Source: Alopecurus myosuroides (lineage: Eukaryota > Streptophyta > Magnoliopsida > Poales > Poaceae). From it: 64,000 bases of DNA. The notes beneath the pieces were generated by a model. The model had not been told where the DNA came from and ran no database searches. It saw nothing but the letters and a program-made list of their open reading frames with translations. Positions 10,101 to 22,187 of the stretch are shown here, one piece after another. Every line of letters starts with the position of its first letter. The stretch's first letter is position 1. Both the position numbers and the translations under genes were made by a program. Location: contig CM054062.1 of NCBI GenBank assembly GCA_028641055.1, forward strand, positions 185,565,958 through 185,629,957, in the 5' to 3' direction.

Positions 10101-11950
10101 CAGAAAACATATTTAAAAAGTTAAAATTGGAGTTGGGATGAATTACTTATGCATTTTACAAGATTTGGTGCAAATCTGCCATTTTTATGAATCTAGGGAC
10201 TTAGGAAAATATTTTACAGGGGCTAGAAAATAAGTGCAGGGACCTGGGTGTGATTTCTGAGATGTGCTGGGTCAAAACAAATGGGAAAATAAAAGGTGGG
10301 TTTTATTGTGGGAGGGGGGATTCGATCCCCTCACCTCCTGCTGTGAGGACAAGGTGCAGAACCAGTGGGCTAGTGTGCTGTGTGGTGACAGGGAAGGGGC
10401 CTCGGGGGGTATAACCTTCAGAAACGGTGTGGTTTTCTCTGAACTGAAAAGGGGATCGCTGCTTGCTGTACCTTTGACAGAGATCGCAGCGATGGCTGCT
10501 GCGATGGCTGCTGCGATGGGCTCCGTGGTGCGCTGTGGTGTGGGGTGCTGCGGGTGGTGCGTGTGCTTGGCGTGTGGGAGTGCGGCCAAGGGAGTAGAGG
10601 AGAGGGGATCGAGGGGAAGGAGATCGGTCACCTTGGGCGGACAGAGGAGGAGCAGGTCGGGGTGGAGGGGGCGATGCAGGGGAGTTGGCCGGCGGAAAAC
10701 CTCGACGCCGCGGCCGCCCGGAGCCTCCTCGGACCACGGCGCCTTCACCAAAGATGGAGATCGTGATGTGGCGATTCCATTCCCGCAAAGAAACGGCCCG
10801 GTGGACGACCACAGCAACCCCACGCCCACCCCCAACTTCCGGCCAAAAAGGGCTAAATTTCAGGTACAGGGAAGTACAGAGAAGGGAGAAGCAGAGGGGA
10901 AAGAAGAAGAGTGGCGGCGGCTGGGAAGGGAGGAGAGAAAGGAGCTAGGGTTTTCTGAGGGGTGAGGAGAGGAAGATATAGGAGGGGGAGATCGATCGGG
11001 TGGAGCAGGTGGGAGCGCCTGTCGCTGTCCACCATGGCTGACGACAGCGTACGGAGGTGGGGAAGAAAGGGTATCGGGCTGAGAGGGAAAGTGGGCTTGG
11101 GGGGAGAGTTGGGCCTGCTGCCTCTCTCTCCCTGCTGTTTGGTTTGCTTTTTATTCTTTTTGGTATGTTTTATTTTTTTTTTGCAGAAAATGGAAAGGGA
11201 AGAAATAGATAAGGTTTAGGTCTAGGAAAAATGTGAAAAAATTGGGTGAGTTTATTAAGTCAAAAGCAACCACTTGCCAAGCTTGGAATTTTAAAAAGTT
11301 TAAATTCTTTTGTTGTTTGCCAATTGATGCAATTTTGAATGAATTTGATAATCAAGTGATGATTAGTGAAAACCATATTTTTAATAGGGTGAACCCTATT
11401 GGTTTAATTAGAAACAATTGATTAGGATTGTTGTGTGATTTCCATAATTTTAAATTAGGTGCTATTTTTGGTTTGATTTGAATTTGAATGCAATTTGGAA
11501 TTAATTGATCTATTAGAAGCCACCATTTTAATAGTTGAACATTATGGAAATAATTGGAAACAAATGAGCTTTTTAATTGAACTTTTGATTTGAAAAAGAT
11601 GGTAACATGACAAGTATGAACAAGCATTTGAAATAATGTTTGAATTTCAATTGTTTTTGGTATTAGATGAATTTCTGTTAGAAATAAAACAACAGTTTGG
11701 AATCACAACTTTTATGGAAACAATTGATTGTTTTGATTTGAAATATCATTTTGGAAATTGTAACATCACAAGGATGAAACAAAAGGTTTTAATTTTGATT
11801 TGAAATTCAAATAGAAAACAAAGGAAAACAATTGGAAAACAAAAGGAAAACAAGCAAAACAAATGCAACCAACATGATGCCATGATGCAAAACATAAAAT
11901 AACAGAGAGCAAACATTCTAATGGCTATTTTTCATACTTGGGATGTTACA
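7174..11950 (-). mobile_element. 5' LTR of element E
   Basis: This 4777-bp LTR runs from TGTCGCACCC to GGATGTTACA and abuts a primer-binding site complement at 7160-7171, so its element lies on the minus strand. Its ends and several inner blocks match the LTRs of D in reverse complement: the ends, the block near 8580-8640 that reads through ggcctcctgccggtgcctta, and the tail near 7640-7700. It has an AT-rich half (about 9120-10240), a GC-rich stretch (10264-11120) that probably holds the promoter and transcript start, and another AT-rich part. Frames in the GC-rich part (10264-10965 plus, 10272-10835 minus) overlap on both strands and match no known protein. F resumes at 11951. Confidence 0.9.
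10312..10376 (-). other. tRNA-like segment in the E LTR
   Basis: On the minus strand an A-box-like TAGCCCACTGG (10362-10372) is followed about 35 bases later by a B-box-like GGATCGAATCC (10317-10327), one change from the GGTTCGANTCC consensus. The spacing is close to that inside a tRNA gene, and the bases beside the B box form a short GGGG/CCCC stem as in a T arm. No full cloverleaf is evident, so it is a tRNA-derived relic or an internal pol III promoter-like element, not a tRNA gene. Confidence 0.5.
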
Positions 11951-14728
11951 AGTTATGCAAGTCATAATATGAAAACTCTCTCCAAACTGAAGTAATGATG
12001 CTAACCAAGCACAAGTGTGGAATAAATGATAGTAGTGTTGCCCCTTCTATCTTTATTATCTCTCTTTTTGCCCTTTTTTCTTTGGTCTTTTTTTATATAT
12101 AACCTCACTGGTAGGGGCAACACTCTATTTTACAATGAATCATCACACTTTTAGTACTCATAACTCAAACTGAAATATCTCAGATGTATATAAAACTAAA
12201 TGCTCCCGCCAATGTAGCAGTATGCAAAATAACAATGAAGCATGACAAGTAACATAATGATGATGGATGTTGTATGGCAATATATCGCGGAATGGCTATG
12301 AAAATTCCATGGTAGGTAGGTATGGTGGCTGTTTTGAGGAAGATAATTTTTGGATTTTGTGTAGAAGAACAAGGTTCTCCCACGGGGTTTGGATGCACTG
12401 GCGAAGTTTGCACCAACTCTCAATGTGAGAATGAGCAATGCACAGTACCGAAGAGGCTAGCAAGTATGGATGGTGGAAGTGCCAAAAAAACGTAACATAG
12501 AACTCACAAGTGAAAAGATTAAAACTATAATTATGATCTTACAAGGCATAATGAAAATCACTCCAAGAGGGTCCGTGGCAGTGAGAAGTCACAGTTAGCT
12601 ACCCCGATTGTAGCGCGTAACAAAAAGCCATTACGATTGCTATAAGCAAAGGAATTCATATACCATTATCCCATCAACTGGTTATTTGAGTGTGGAACAA
12701 TTTTAATCTTTTAGACCAACCATTATTTTACTCTACTAAACCAACAAGTTTACAATTAAGCATATTAATATCTCAAAACAACAGCAAATAATCAAGTGAA
12801 ACAGTTTAGTGATCTAGAAGAATATGCAAGCTTTTTCGTTATACCATCTACCACAGGTAGAATTTTATACATCCATCAAACACAAACAACAAAAACTCTC
12901 CAAGAGAGATAGCAACGAAACAAGAGAGTACTAACATAATTCTATTATAACTAACAGCTCTAAAAAAGAGATGCATCAAAAACAGGTAAAAGGGATTGCA
13001 GCAGCTAGAAGAAAAACTAAGAATATGAGCATGACGAGTATTCATATGAAAAAGCGGAGCGTGTCTATCTCCCACACAAAGAAAGCTAGGTTCCAAAAAT
13101 ATTATTGAAGCAAGGAAAACAAAATAAAAACAAAAGAAAACAAACAGACACTCCAAGTAAAATTCATATGATGTGACCGAATAAAAAATATAGTTTCACT
13201 AGAAGTGACCTGATAAATTGTCGATCAAGAAGCGGATGCCTTGGGAATCCCCAAGCTTAGACGCTTGAGTCTTCTTAGAATTTTCTAGGATGAACCACTG
13301 GGGCATCCCCAAGCTTTGGCCTTGAACTCTTCTTGATCACATTATATCACCCTCTTCTCTTGACCCTTGAAAACTTCCTTCACACCACACTCAATGTAAT
13401 TTGCATTAGAGGGTTAGTGCACAATAAAAAAATTCACATGTTCTGCATGTACACAAGCATTATCGATACTTTTAAACATTAGATACATCCACTGATGTTT
13501 TGTGAAGCAAAGAAATCCACTCGAGATAGTAAAAGAGAGAATGCAAGTAAAAAGGCCGAATCTGTCAAGACCAGAACAGTCCGTAAAGACGAATTTTGTC
13601 GGGGCACTTATGTTTCTCAAATCGAAAAATGTAAAGAACTAAAAAGTTTTGGAATTATCTAGGAATAAGCAAAAACAAATCTAGGTCATTTTGATCTTTC
13701 TGTGAATTATGCGATTTTTTACAGTGGACAACACAAATCTGTTTCCTGCGCAGAAATCCAAAACCAACTCCAACTTTTGCTAGAAACTTTACTTGGCACA
13801 ACTAATAAATGAAAATAAAGATACAAAGGAGTTGCTACATAAGTATACAACACCTTGACTCAAAGAAAACAAAGAAAAACAAAGCAAAAATAAAACCATG
13901 GGTTATCTCCCAAGAAGTGCTTTTCTTTAACGCCTTTTAGCTAGGCCCACAAAACTAGAATCAAGTGTTTTCAAGTGGAGAGTCATTCAAATCAAGACAA
14001 GAAAACTCCTCAATAATGCATTGTATTTTATCTAAATGAGTTTCAGAAGTTCCTCTCCTAGAACTTTTAGGTTTACTACTCTCATCAAATAATTTTTTGG
14101 GAACAATCCAGTCAAAATTCTTTTCTTGGGCTTCATGTAGTGCTACTAATTTAAAGGGGATTGGTATTTTTTTTCTTTTTAGGTTCAGCTTTTTCGAGAG
14201 CACCAATAACATTTAAACATGATCCTAGCGTATTAAAACGATAAAAAACTTGTCTAGCTTCTACAGCAACATCTCCAAATTCTTTAAGCATGGTTTCTAA
14301 GATAAAATTTATATTTCAACATCTTCAATATTAGTCAAGTTGAGGAACATTTGCTTTAGTATGGGGTGAGTTGCAGCAGTTTCATAATTTGGAGCAAGCT
14401 CTACTATGGATTTTTCCTCAAATTTTTCATGCTTACTAACATGATCAAAGAATTCTTTAATGGTATCCTTTCCAAGTATAGAACCACTACCTATTGGTAG
14501 ATCTTTCAGGATGAACTTAGGGAGCAACATGATGAAGAAAATCAATGGGGTACCAAAAATAACAACTAGAATAAGAACTAATTTTCTTTTGTGTTTTCGA
14601 TAAAGAGAAGCAAACAAGACAAAATAAAATAAACTAAGCAAAACAATAACAAAGTAAAGTGATTGGAAGTGAGAGACTCCCCTTGTAGAAATCCTCTTTC
14701 TCCCCGGAAACGTCGCCAGAAATTAGCT
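11951..14728 (-). mobile_element. 5' internal region of element F
   Basis: This is the part of the Athila-like element F between the insertion site of E and the right LTR of F. Next to the LTR, on the minus strand, is AGCTAATTTC then TGGCGACGTTTCCGGGGA, a decayed version of the Athila-type primer-binding site. Coding remnants lie at 13961-14641. The stretch 11951-13960 is AT-rich and without a convincing gene. It includes a conserved block near 13230-13400 with repeated ccccaagctt motifs, which I recall from the non-coding internal part of such elements in Triticeae. F pol is absent, removed by the deletion at 6067. Confidence 0.7.
13961..14641 (-). pseudogene. Gag-like remnant of element F
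   Basis: Two minus-strand frames, 14309-14641 and 13961-14212, carry pieces such as LPKFILKDLPIGSGSI, FFDHVSKHEKFEEKS and RRGTSETHLDKIQCI. They lie just inside the primer-binding site, where gag starts. The frames are out of register and the N-terminal part is low-complexity, so the gene is broken. I cannot identify Gag motifs with certainty. The assignment rests mainly on position and a resemblance to gag-region proteins of Athila-like elements. Confidence 0.5.
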
Positions 14729-16369
14729 TGATGCGCGTGTAACACACGTTCGTTGGGAGACCCCAAGAGGAAGGTATGAAGAGCATAGTAGAAAGTTTCC
14801 CTCAGAAAGAAACCAAGGTTAAATCGACCAGTAGGAGAAACAAATCACTTCTGAAGGTTGATGCAACTGAGGTGGCAGGGCGCATTACCGGTTCAGAAGC
14901 AACATGGAACCTACACAACACAATCAAATCACTTTGCCCCCAACAAAGCAGTGAGGTTGTCAATCTTACCGGTTTTGCTGAACACAAAGAGGTTAAACAT
15001 ATGGTGTGGAAAACAATACTTGTTTGAAGTAGATGAAAGGCGAACAGTGATGGCAGTAGGAAAACAATAGTAACAGTATGAAAACAGATATTGCAATGAT
15101 TGTATTATCAGTATGAGGAAAATGGACTGGGTCCACAGTTCAGTAGAGGTGTCTCTCCCAAGACAGATAGATAGCATGTGCGGTAAACAAATTATAGCTG
15201 GGCAATTGACAGATATAAAGGCTGCACCGTAGTGCATATGCATGACATGATAATTACTATGTGATTCATGTGGGCATTATAGCAAGATACATAGACCGTT
15301 ATCCAACTGCATCTATGACTAATAATCCACCCTCAGAATATCATCCGAGCAAACCTTGGGTATTAAGTTGCAAGCAACAGATAATTGTAGTAAGCAAAGT
15401 GAGTAATGTAAACAATAACATCATCCATAGACAAAGCATTGTTGTTTTCTCCCTAATGGCAACAACACATCCCCCACCCGTTTACGTTTCTGTCACTCGA
15501 GCGTGGGTGAAAGGGAGACATGAACCCACTATCGAGCATAAATACTCCCTCTTGGAGTTGCTAGCATCTACTTGGCCAGAGCATCTACTAATAACAGAGA
15601 GCATGCAAGATCATAAATAACATACACATGAAAAGAACATGATACATTGATAATCACGATACATAGCATTCAATATTCATCGGATCCCAGCAAACACAAC
15701 ATGTAGCATTACAATAAGATGATGTTGATCATATAGGGCAGCTCACAAGATCTAAACATGAGGCATAAAGAGAATAGAATAACTATCTAGCTACTACTAT
15801 GGACCCGTAGTGTAAGGATGAACTACTCACACATCATTCCGAAGGCGGGCATGGTAATGTAGAGCCCTCCGGTGATGATTCCCCCTCCCGGCAGGGTGCC
15901 GGAGAGAGCTTCAGAACCCTCCCGAACTAGGGTTGACGATGACGGCGGCTGCGGATATTTTTGGTGGAAAAGGCTCGGTTGTTTAGGGTTAACCCTTTGA
16001 GGAGACTAAATAGGCGAGAGGGCAACGTCAGTGGGCAGCCAGGGGGGCACACCACCCCTGGGCACTGTCGGGGGGGCGCACCCATGGTGTGGGGCCCCTG
16101 TGGCTCCCCTCCGGGTCCCCTCCGGACTCCGTGTGTGCGACGACTTTCTAAGACTTCCGGACTTCGAATCGTCCAATTCCGAGAATATTTCCAGAATAAC
16201 TTTTCTGAAACTAAAAACAACAGAAATCAGGAACTGGCTCTGTGGCATCTTGCAATAGCTTAGTCCTAGGAAGTCGATTAAAATGGCATAAAGTGCAAGA
16301 AAACATGTAGCATATGGCATGAAAACAAAATGAAACATCAGAAATTATGGATACGTTTATGACATATCA
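14729..16369 (-). mobile_element. 5' LTR of element F
   Basis: This complete 1641-bp LTR runs from TGATGCGCGTG to GACATATCA. It pairs with 4478-6069 and is followed by GCTAG, matching ACTAG at the other end of F except for one base. On the minus strand the LTR begins TGATATGTCATAAACGTATC, a start I associate with Athila-like LTRs of pooid grasses. The two copies differ by many substitutions and short indels, so F is clearly older than C or D. Frames inside it (14776-15027, 15927-16220, 15961-16263 and others) also occur decayed in the left copy and are not genes. Confidence 0.85.
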
Positions 16370-16613
16370 GCTAGCTCCGTCATTTGGCAACTTAAGACTT
16401 CTTCGATGTTTTCCTTCTTCTTCAGATCTTCAGAAATAGGGTATCTTGACAGTGCTTTTTCCAGCAGATTTCTGGCCCCGGCGAATTATTCTCCCATAAC
16501 TGTAAAACATGCAAAATAGATGAAATAACATAAGTATCATCTCTAAATATGAAATATATCGATGAATAATAGTAAATTACGATATAAAATAGTGATGCAA
16601 AATGAACGTATCA
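16370..16613 (-). mobile_element. LTR fragment G, right part
   Basis: This is the continuation of 3805-4477 after removal of element F. It ends in AATGAACGTATCA, so on the minus strand it starts TGATACGTTCATTTTGCATC. Next to it, at 16614, the RNase H coding of element A begins. No gene is present. Confidence 0.6.
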
Positions 16614-18089
16614 TTGAGTATGTCTGACAGGGGTGCGCTTGATACCACGGTAATCGGGTGCTCGTGAAAGTAGTGCCTCAACTTTTCAGCCGTCATGTAT
16701 ACTCTCCATGCCAACTTCTTATAGTGTAGATACCGCTGCTTAGACGTTGATATTACATCGCGTAATATACCGATCGCATGGACTATTCTTGGGGTCGTTC
16801 TACTACTAGTATTGTGCTGACCACCTGTCTTGTTGCTGAAATGTATAGATACGTTGGCTCCTTTTCATGAGGTGCCACCAAGACATGTGGAGTCGACAAG
16901 GTTTGCTTGAGGGAGTGGAAGGCTTCTCTGACTTCTGGCATCCACTCGAACCTATCTGACTTATTTAGTAATTTGTACAAAGGGAGTGCTTTCTCTCCAA
17001 ACTTTGCTATAAATCTCTCGAGTGCTGCAATTCTCCTTGCGAGATGTTGTACTCCTTTAATGTTTACTGGTTCCTTCATTGAAATGATAGCTTTAATTTT
17101 TACCGGGTTGGCCTCAAAGCCTCTAGCGGACAGGTGATACCCGAGTAAATCCCCTGGTGTATTCCAAACTCGCACTTCTTTGAGTTCATCTTGATAAGAT
17201 ACTCGTCGAGTGCTGCGAACGTATCTTGAATATCGACGATAAGGGTTTCTGCTTTGTTTGACTTGACCATGATATCGTCTATATACACCTGCGTGTTTCT
17301 GCCAATATGCGATTTCTGGCAATTTTGCATCATGCGTTGGTACGTAGCACCCGCGTTTTTCAACCTGAAAGGCATCATGGCGTAGCAGTATACACCAAAC
17401 GGGGTGATCAATGCGGTTTTTTCCTCGTCCTCTCGCTTCATGAAGATCTGGTTGTACCCTGAATATGCATCGAGGAAGGAGAGCCTATCGCAACCTGCAG
17501 TCGAGTCGATGGTCTGATCGATGCGCGGTAGTGGGAACTAGTCTTTGGGGCAGCGTTTGTTCAATGACGTGTAGTCTATGCACATCCGAATAATTTCAGT
17601 ATTTTTCTTGACTACCGGCACGGATTTGCGAGCCAAGTTGCTATTTTGATTTCCCGAATGAATTTTGCTACGAGTAACCTGTTTATTTTCTCTCCTATTG
17701 CTCTCTGCTTTGGCTCTGAAAAACAACGAGTGGATTGTTGTATTGGCTTTGCGTCCTTGAAGATTTCTAGTGAGTGCTCGAAGAATTTTCTGAGTACTCC
17801 TGGCATGTCCGCTGGGGGCCATGCGAAGATTTCCTAATGCTCACGGAGACATTCGACGAGCGCGCTTAAACTATGCGGTAGGCAGCGTTTTGGACACGAG
17901 TAATGTCTTTGCTGGATCAGTCGGGTGAGCTTGATATTCGGTTGTGTCCTTTTTCACATTGAACTCCATCTCTGGTGTTGTTTTATTTGTCAGGGGAAGG
18001 ATAGAGTGATCAGTCGTAGCTGCTATATCTGCCAATTCCTGCTGCATTCCAAATGACTGCGATATTCTGTTGAACTCGACGTCGCAACT
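16614..18089 (-). pseudogene. Reverse transcriptase and RNase H start of element A
   Basis: On the minus strand from 18089: a linker (FNRISQSFGMQQELADIAA), then a protease-RT connecting stretch, RT with MCIDYTSLNKRCPKD (about 17540-17585), ITPFGVYCYAMMPF, and the catalytic YIDD at 17274-17285. The RNase H region has EKLRHYFHEHPITVV and ends at SDIL next to LTR G. The catalytic box is intact, but frameshifts near 17650, 17440 and 17150 kill the gene. Integrase continues at 3804. Upstream, the protease resumes at 41440 with about 100 residues missing, lost together with the right end of element B. Confidence 0.85.
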
Positions 18090-18312
18090 TGTCGTGGGAT
18101 AATCACGGCAGATGTTACCGGGGGTAACTGATCTTGGGGCAAGTCGACACAGGTATTCGGGAGAGGGTTTAGCTCGAAGGAAGACATGGCGGAAAGCAAT
18201 CTAAGAACCGGAAAATAACTCGCCGGATCTCAATATGAATTATGCTGGATACTCGATAACAGGTGTTACAACTATGACTTGAATCTCTGGCAAACTAAAC
18301 CTAGGGGCCGGT

Positions 18313-18320
18313 TTATAAAG
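18313..18320. promoter_or_regulatory. Palindromic TATA box in the B LTR
   Basis: The sequence tttataaa is its own reverse complement. On the minus strand it lies about 220 bases before the LTR end, where the retroelement promoter would be, and in element A a CTATATAAAG sits at the matching distance (59262-59272). On the plus strand it lies about 340 bases upstream of the antisense gene start at 18659. It could serve both directions. This is inference from position only. The second LTR carries the same box at 40389-40396. Confidence 0.5.
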
Positions 18321-18658
18321 CACCCGTACACCCCTAACTTGCCCTTCAAGGCACATCTTGAGTCCTACTCGAACTCCACATACAAACCCTAACTTCCCTT
18401 ACCGCAGCCCACAATCCGGGTTACGAATCTTACAAGCCTTTGGGCCTTCCGGTAATCTCTTTACCCCTAGCCGGATATCGCTCAGCACACCTCGGGCCGG
18501 ATTATATCTTGAAGTGGGCCTACCGGGTTACTATCCCCCCATCAGTAGTCCCCAGGATAGCGCGGGTTTCACGGATTCATCCTTGAAGCGCTCGCTATTC
18601 CCTGAAAAAGATACGAAACACCCAAGTTCATGGGGACCGAGTTAAATTGCTTCGACAG

Positions 18659-21115
18659 ATGGCTAGGCACAGCTCCATTCGTTCGAAGTTGCTACACGAG
18701 TACTCGGGTCACATCACGGACTCCCTCCGCTACTCCACCAAGAACTTCCCTGCTGGCAACACCAACAAGACCATCAAGGGTTTCCTGATGGAGAGGCTAG
18801 ATGTTATAAAGAACGCTACCGGGCTACCCCCGTTTACTCGGGAGAATCCCGCTCCAGCAGTAAGACCTGACCCCCTTTTTCTTGTTTCAGCACTTTTATC
18901 CGCTATAGTCTCTAACCACTACTTGCATTTACTTGTTCACAGGCTGACGATCCCTTCTGGAAGGTCGAGAACTCTCCGCCCTCCCAAGACCCCGAAGGGG
19001 AAAACGAGTCCATTGATGACGACGAGGGTACTCTTTCATAACCTTTATATCTGCCTTTCATCTGTGCCACCTTTCTTACCACTCGTCCTTTCTTATCTGA
19101 TACTTACTCGGCTTTCAGGGTCAGAGGACGAAGAGGAGGAAGAAGAAAATGACCCGGAAGCCACCGAGTCTGACCAAGAACCCCCAGTTGGAAACAAAAG
19201 GAAAGCTAGAGGGGTAGTTGAAAAGGTTCCCTTCTCTTCCATGTCTTGTGCGCCTTACTCCTTTGCCACTATGCGTGAACTTAATGTGCGATTATCACAT
19301 TCACCCTTCTTGAAGGACCCTCTCCCGACTAAACGTAGGGTGACCCGGAGTTCTCCGGGGGATGATCCCCTTAACCCGGGTATCTCCACCTCACCCGCTC
19401 GTCGAGCCAGCACCCCTCCAGCTCAACCTTCCCAATCTCCTCAACGTCATCCATCTCCTAGTCATCCACTTGCCGGGCAATTTCGCGTACCGCAGCCAGT
19501 GCTTTTACCAACGTCATCCGCCTCCAGCTGCGAGCTTCCCCCGGACTATGCTGTGAACACCGGGTAAACTACCTTTACTTACATTCTCTCGCACTTGTTA
19601 TCTTTCTTTTTTCCATACATTCCACTAATCAATGTCTCCTTTTTTCCTTTCAGCGCCACAGTTACGCTGAGTGACCCGGATATTCCTGAAGCAGAAAGGC
19701 AGGGAGAGGAGAAGCCGAGTAATAACATGGACATTGAGGTTGAGGACGAGGCCGAGGACGGAAATAAAGAAGACCCTTTTAAGGACCCACCTCCACCAAA
19801 AACTGCATCACCCCAGCCCTCTGAGGAGGTGGACGAAGATATCATTTTGGAGACCAAGTCGGGTTCTCCTAACCCGGACACTCAAACGGTCCGGGTTTCG
19901 ACCCCCAGACCCGGAACAACCCTTCAACAGGAAGGCCAGTCTTCCGGCCCTTCTCGACTTCGACCTGAAGACATGACCTTTGCTCAAATGCTAGATGCCC
20001 TCCATACCTTGAAGGGTGATGAAGAAAACATACTAGACGCCTTAATAACCAAGCACGAGGTAATCCCGAGTAGTACCAATTGTTTCCCCACATAGTCCCC
20101 AAGTTCCAAGTAAATTACTAAGTAACTTGCTTGGAACTTTGTATAATGCTTCTGGCTAATCCCTCTTTATGCTTCCTTATAGGACTATGTTTCACAGTTG
20201 GAGAAGAAGCTGACCAAGTCCACCAAGCGTATTGAAAAAGAAACGGCCCTTCGTGAAGCTGCGGAGACTGAAGCTCGCAGGTGCCAAAAAATGACGAAAA
20301 GGTACAGGAAAAGAGCTCACAAGGCTAAGGATAAACTGACAACACTTTCCGTGCAAATTGCTGACGTTTATCGTACCGCGACTGGTAAGATTTTTAAATT
20401 TCACCTTTTTTATGACCCGGATTCCTTTGATATGAACCACTGTACTTGCTTACTTATTATCTTTGCTCCTTTGGCCTCTTTAGCAGGCCCAAGTGATGCT
20501 GCCCCCGAAGAAGATGACGCTGCTAAGCTAAAAACCATCAAAAATACTCTTCGCCAACTTTGCAGCGGAGTTAGCTGGATACTTGATGAGTTGCGACTGC
20601 CGGGTGTCAGGCCAGATAATATGAAGAGATTACTGGAATTCTGCTCCACGATCCCCGAGTGGATTTGGCACTGGAAACGGTCCTCCTGCCGATTTGGGGT
20701 AACCCGGGGGCTCGCGTTGGCTAAAGCCTACGCTCCCAAGCTAGAGCTGGCCAAACTTATGAGCGGATTTCCAGAGTTCAACTTGGATGGGTCCAAGTTT
20801 TTGCCAAAGGACTTCAAGGCTATTCAGAAAGAAGTCCGTCATCCGGCTAGCGTTATCGCTGATAGCTTAGAGATTGATGTGATTCTCCCTGCTTATGATG
20901 CTAATGACAAGATTGTCAAGGCGAACCGCCCCCAGCCGTACGATATGCTTGCCCGTTGGAGGGAGGAGGCAATCAAGATAAGGGACGAAGCTGCCAAGAA
21001 GGCCGATGCCGACTCTGCTCCTGCAACTTCGCAACCCGGGACTGCTACTGATCCGAGTGGCGCCGCCACCACCAGTGGCAACAAGGGCAAGGCCAAGATG
21101 GATCCTGCAGCTTGA
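18659..21115 (+). CDS. Six-exon antisense gene of element B
   Basis: A gene opposite to pol can be read as six exons: 18659-18859, 18943-19027, 19119-19563, 19654-20059, 20183-20384 and 20484-21115. All five introns are 83-123 bp, start GT and end AG, and all phases fit, giving 656 residues with no stop or shift. An N-terminal part with LLHEYSGHITDS and LPPFTRENPAP is followed by an acidic, proline-rich region (SEDEEEEEEN, DPPPPKTASP), a basic coiled coil (exon 5), and a C-terminal domain with LRLPGVRPDNMKRLLEF and LMSGFPEFNLDGSKF. It resembles grass proteins labelled unclassified or putative gypsy-type retrotransposon protein. Known Tat elements such as maize Grande also carry antisense genes. 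Exons 1, 2 and part of 3 lie in the LTR. The N terminus may be short, since relatives extend further. The last acceptor could be 20486 instead, also in phase. Function unknown. Confidence 0.75.
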
Positions 21116-22187
21116 AGTAATGAATATCGCCTATCATTCCATATGCGTCAGTCGGCAAAGCGTCGTTAAAACAGCTTTATTGTTTAAGCGGAGCACCTGT
21201 GCTCTTTTGATACTTTAGGGTTTTTGTAATATTTTTGTTTAAACTCCCGATGCACTTTGCGCCCCTTTGGGCTTTTGATTAATGTGTCTTTGCACCCGCT
21301 TGTTCTTGATATCCACTTACTTTATTCTTGATACCTTGTACCTTTACTTTTTTTTTTTATGCTTTCCTTGGCGAGACCCGACCTCCGGGTTTCGTTGACA
21401 TCTGGGGAACGGGCTTACACCCGGATCCCTAAGCCCCCGAGACCCGGATGCGTGGCTCGTTGGAATTTTATCGGCTGGATAATGCTGTTTCTTCTTCAGA
21501 GCTCACAAGTCCCCAAGTCCGGGTTTCCGCGTCTAGGACACGTGATTGTTTCTTTTCAAGGAAACGAATCGCCTGTCGCTAAATGCCCAAGACTTCAGGA
21601 CAGCTTTTTATGATGTTTGAAGTTATGCTTGATAATCGTTGAGTTTCCGGCTGCTAGCCTTATACTCTGCATAACTTGTGGTTTAGATGACCCTTTCAAC
21701 TACCTTGTACTATAAGCCGGCTTTCGCGTGGATACCATGTTGTTACATCAATACGAAAACGGGGTCAAGCAAGTCCCGTTTGGGTCTCATGACCGACATT
21801 AATCGTAAGCGAACGAATCATGCCACTTTGTTGCGAGTCACATCGAGCTTAAGTAAGAATAGCCGAGAAATTTGGACTTCTTTGTCCGGTTATAAGATTG
21901 TAGCCGCACTCGTTTTTTTCGAGTGACCGGCCCCTATAACTCATTGGCATCAAGGCCGGGTCTTTTTTGAGTTTGCAGCTGTGCTTATAGGAGCAACCAG
22001 CCCTCAAGACCTGAATATGCACACCGTATAAATGACAATTGCCTCTTTTCCTGATAATCTCCTTTTTATTTGATATGAGAAAATTAGGCCAGCAAGCCGC
22101 CTCATTAAAAACCCGTCCAGTCCCCAAGGGTGCCCCGGATAGGAAAAGAGTGCGTCTGAAACCTGCTGCCTGTTACATCGTTTTCTG
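21116..22187. other. Non-coding stretch between antisense gene and pol
   Basis: This kilobase lies between the stop of the plus-strand antisense gene and the end of pol on the minus strand. It would hold the 3' untranslated region of the former and the polypurine tract and LTR boundary of the latter. There is a T-run at 21349-21358 and a pyrimidine tract near 22040-22070. No frame looks coding. Confidence 0.6.

Larger units (their letters stand above)
18090..22037 (-). mobile_element. 3' LTR of element B (inner end uncertain)
   Basis: The LTR starts TGTCGTGGGAT at 18090. It matches 40166-41439 with a constant offset of 22076 and only one difference that I noticed (C/T context near 18729), so at least 18090-19363 is LTR. 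The right copy is cut there, so the true inner end is unknown. A candidate is the TGACA at 22033-22037, which is followed by attgcctcttttcc, the complement of a purine-rich tract, and mirrors the outer TGTCG. If right, the LTR is about 3.9 kb and holds the whole antisense gene. The left flank is CAACT. A TSD cannot be tested because the other end is deleted. Confidence 0.6.

Noticed and set aside
10264..10965. 233-codon plus-strand ORF
   Set aside because: Lies in the GC-rich LTR core of element E, is overlapped by two long minus-strand frames, includes the tRNA-like segment and has no conserved motif.
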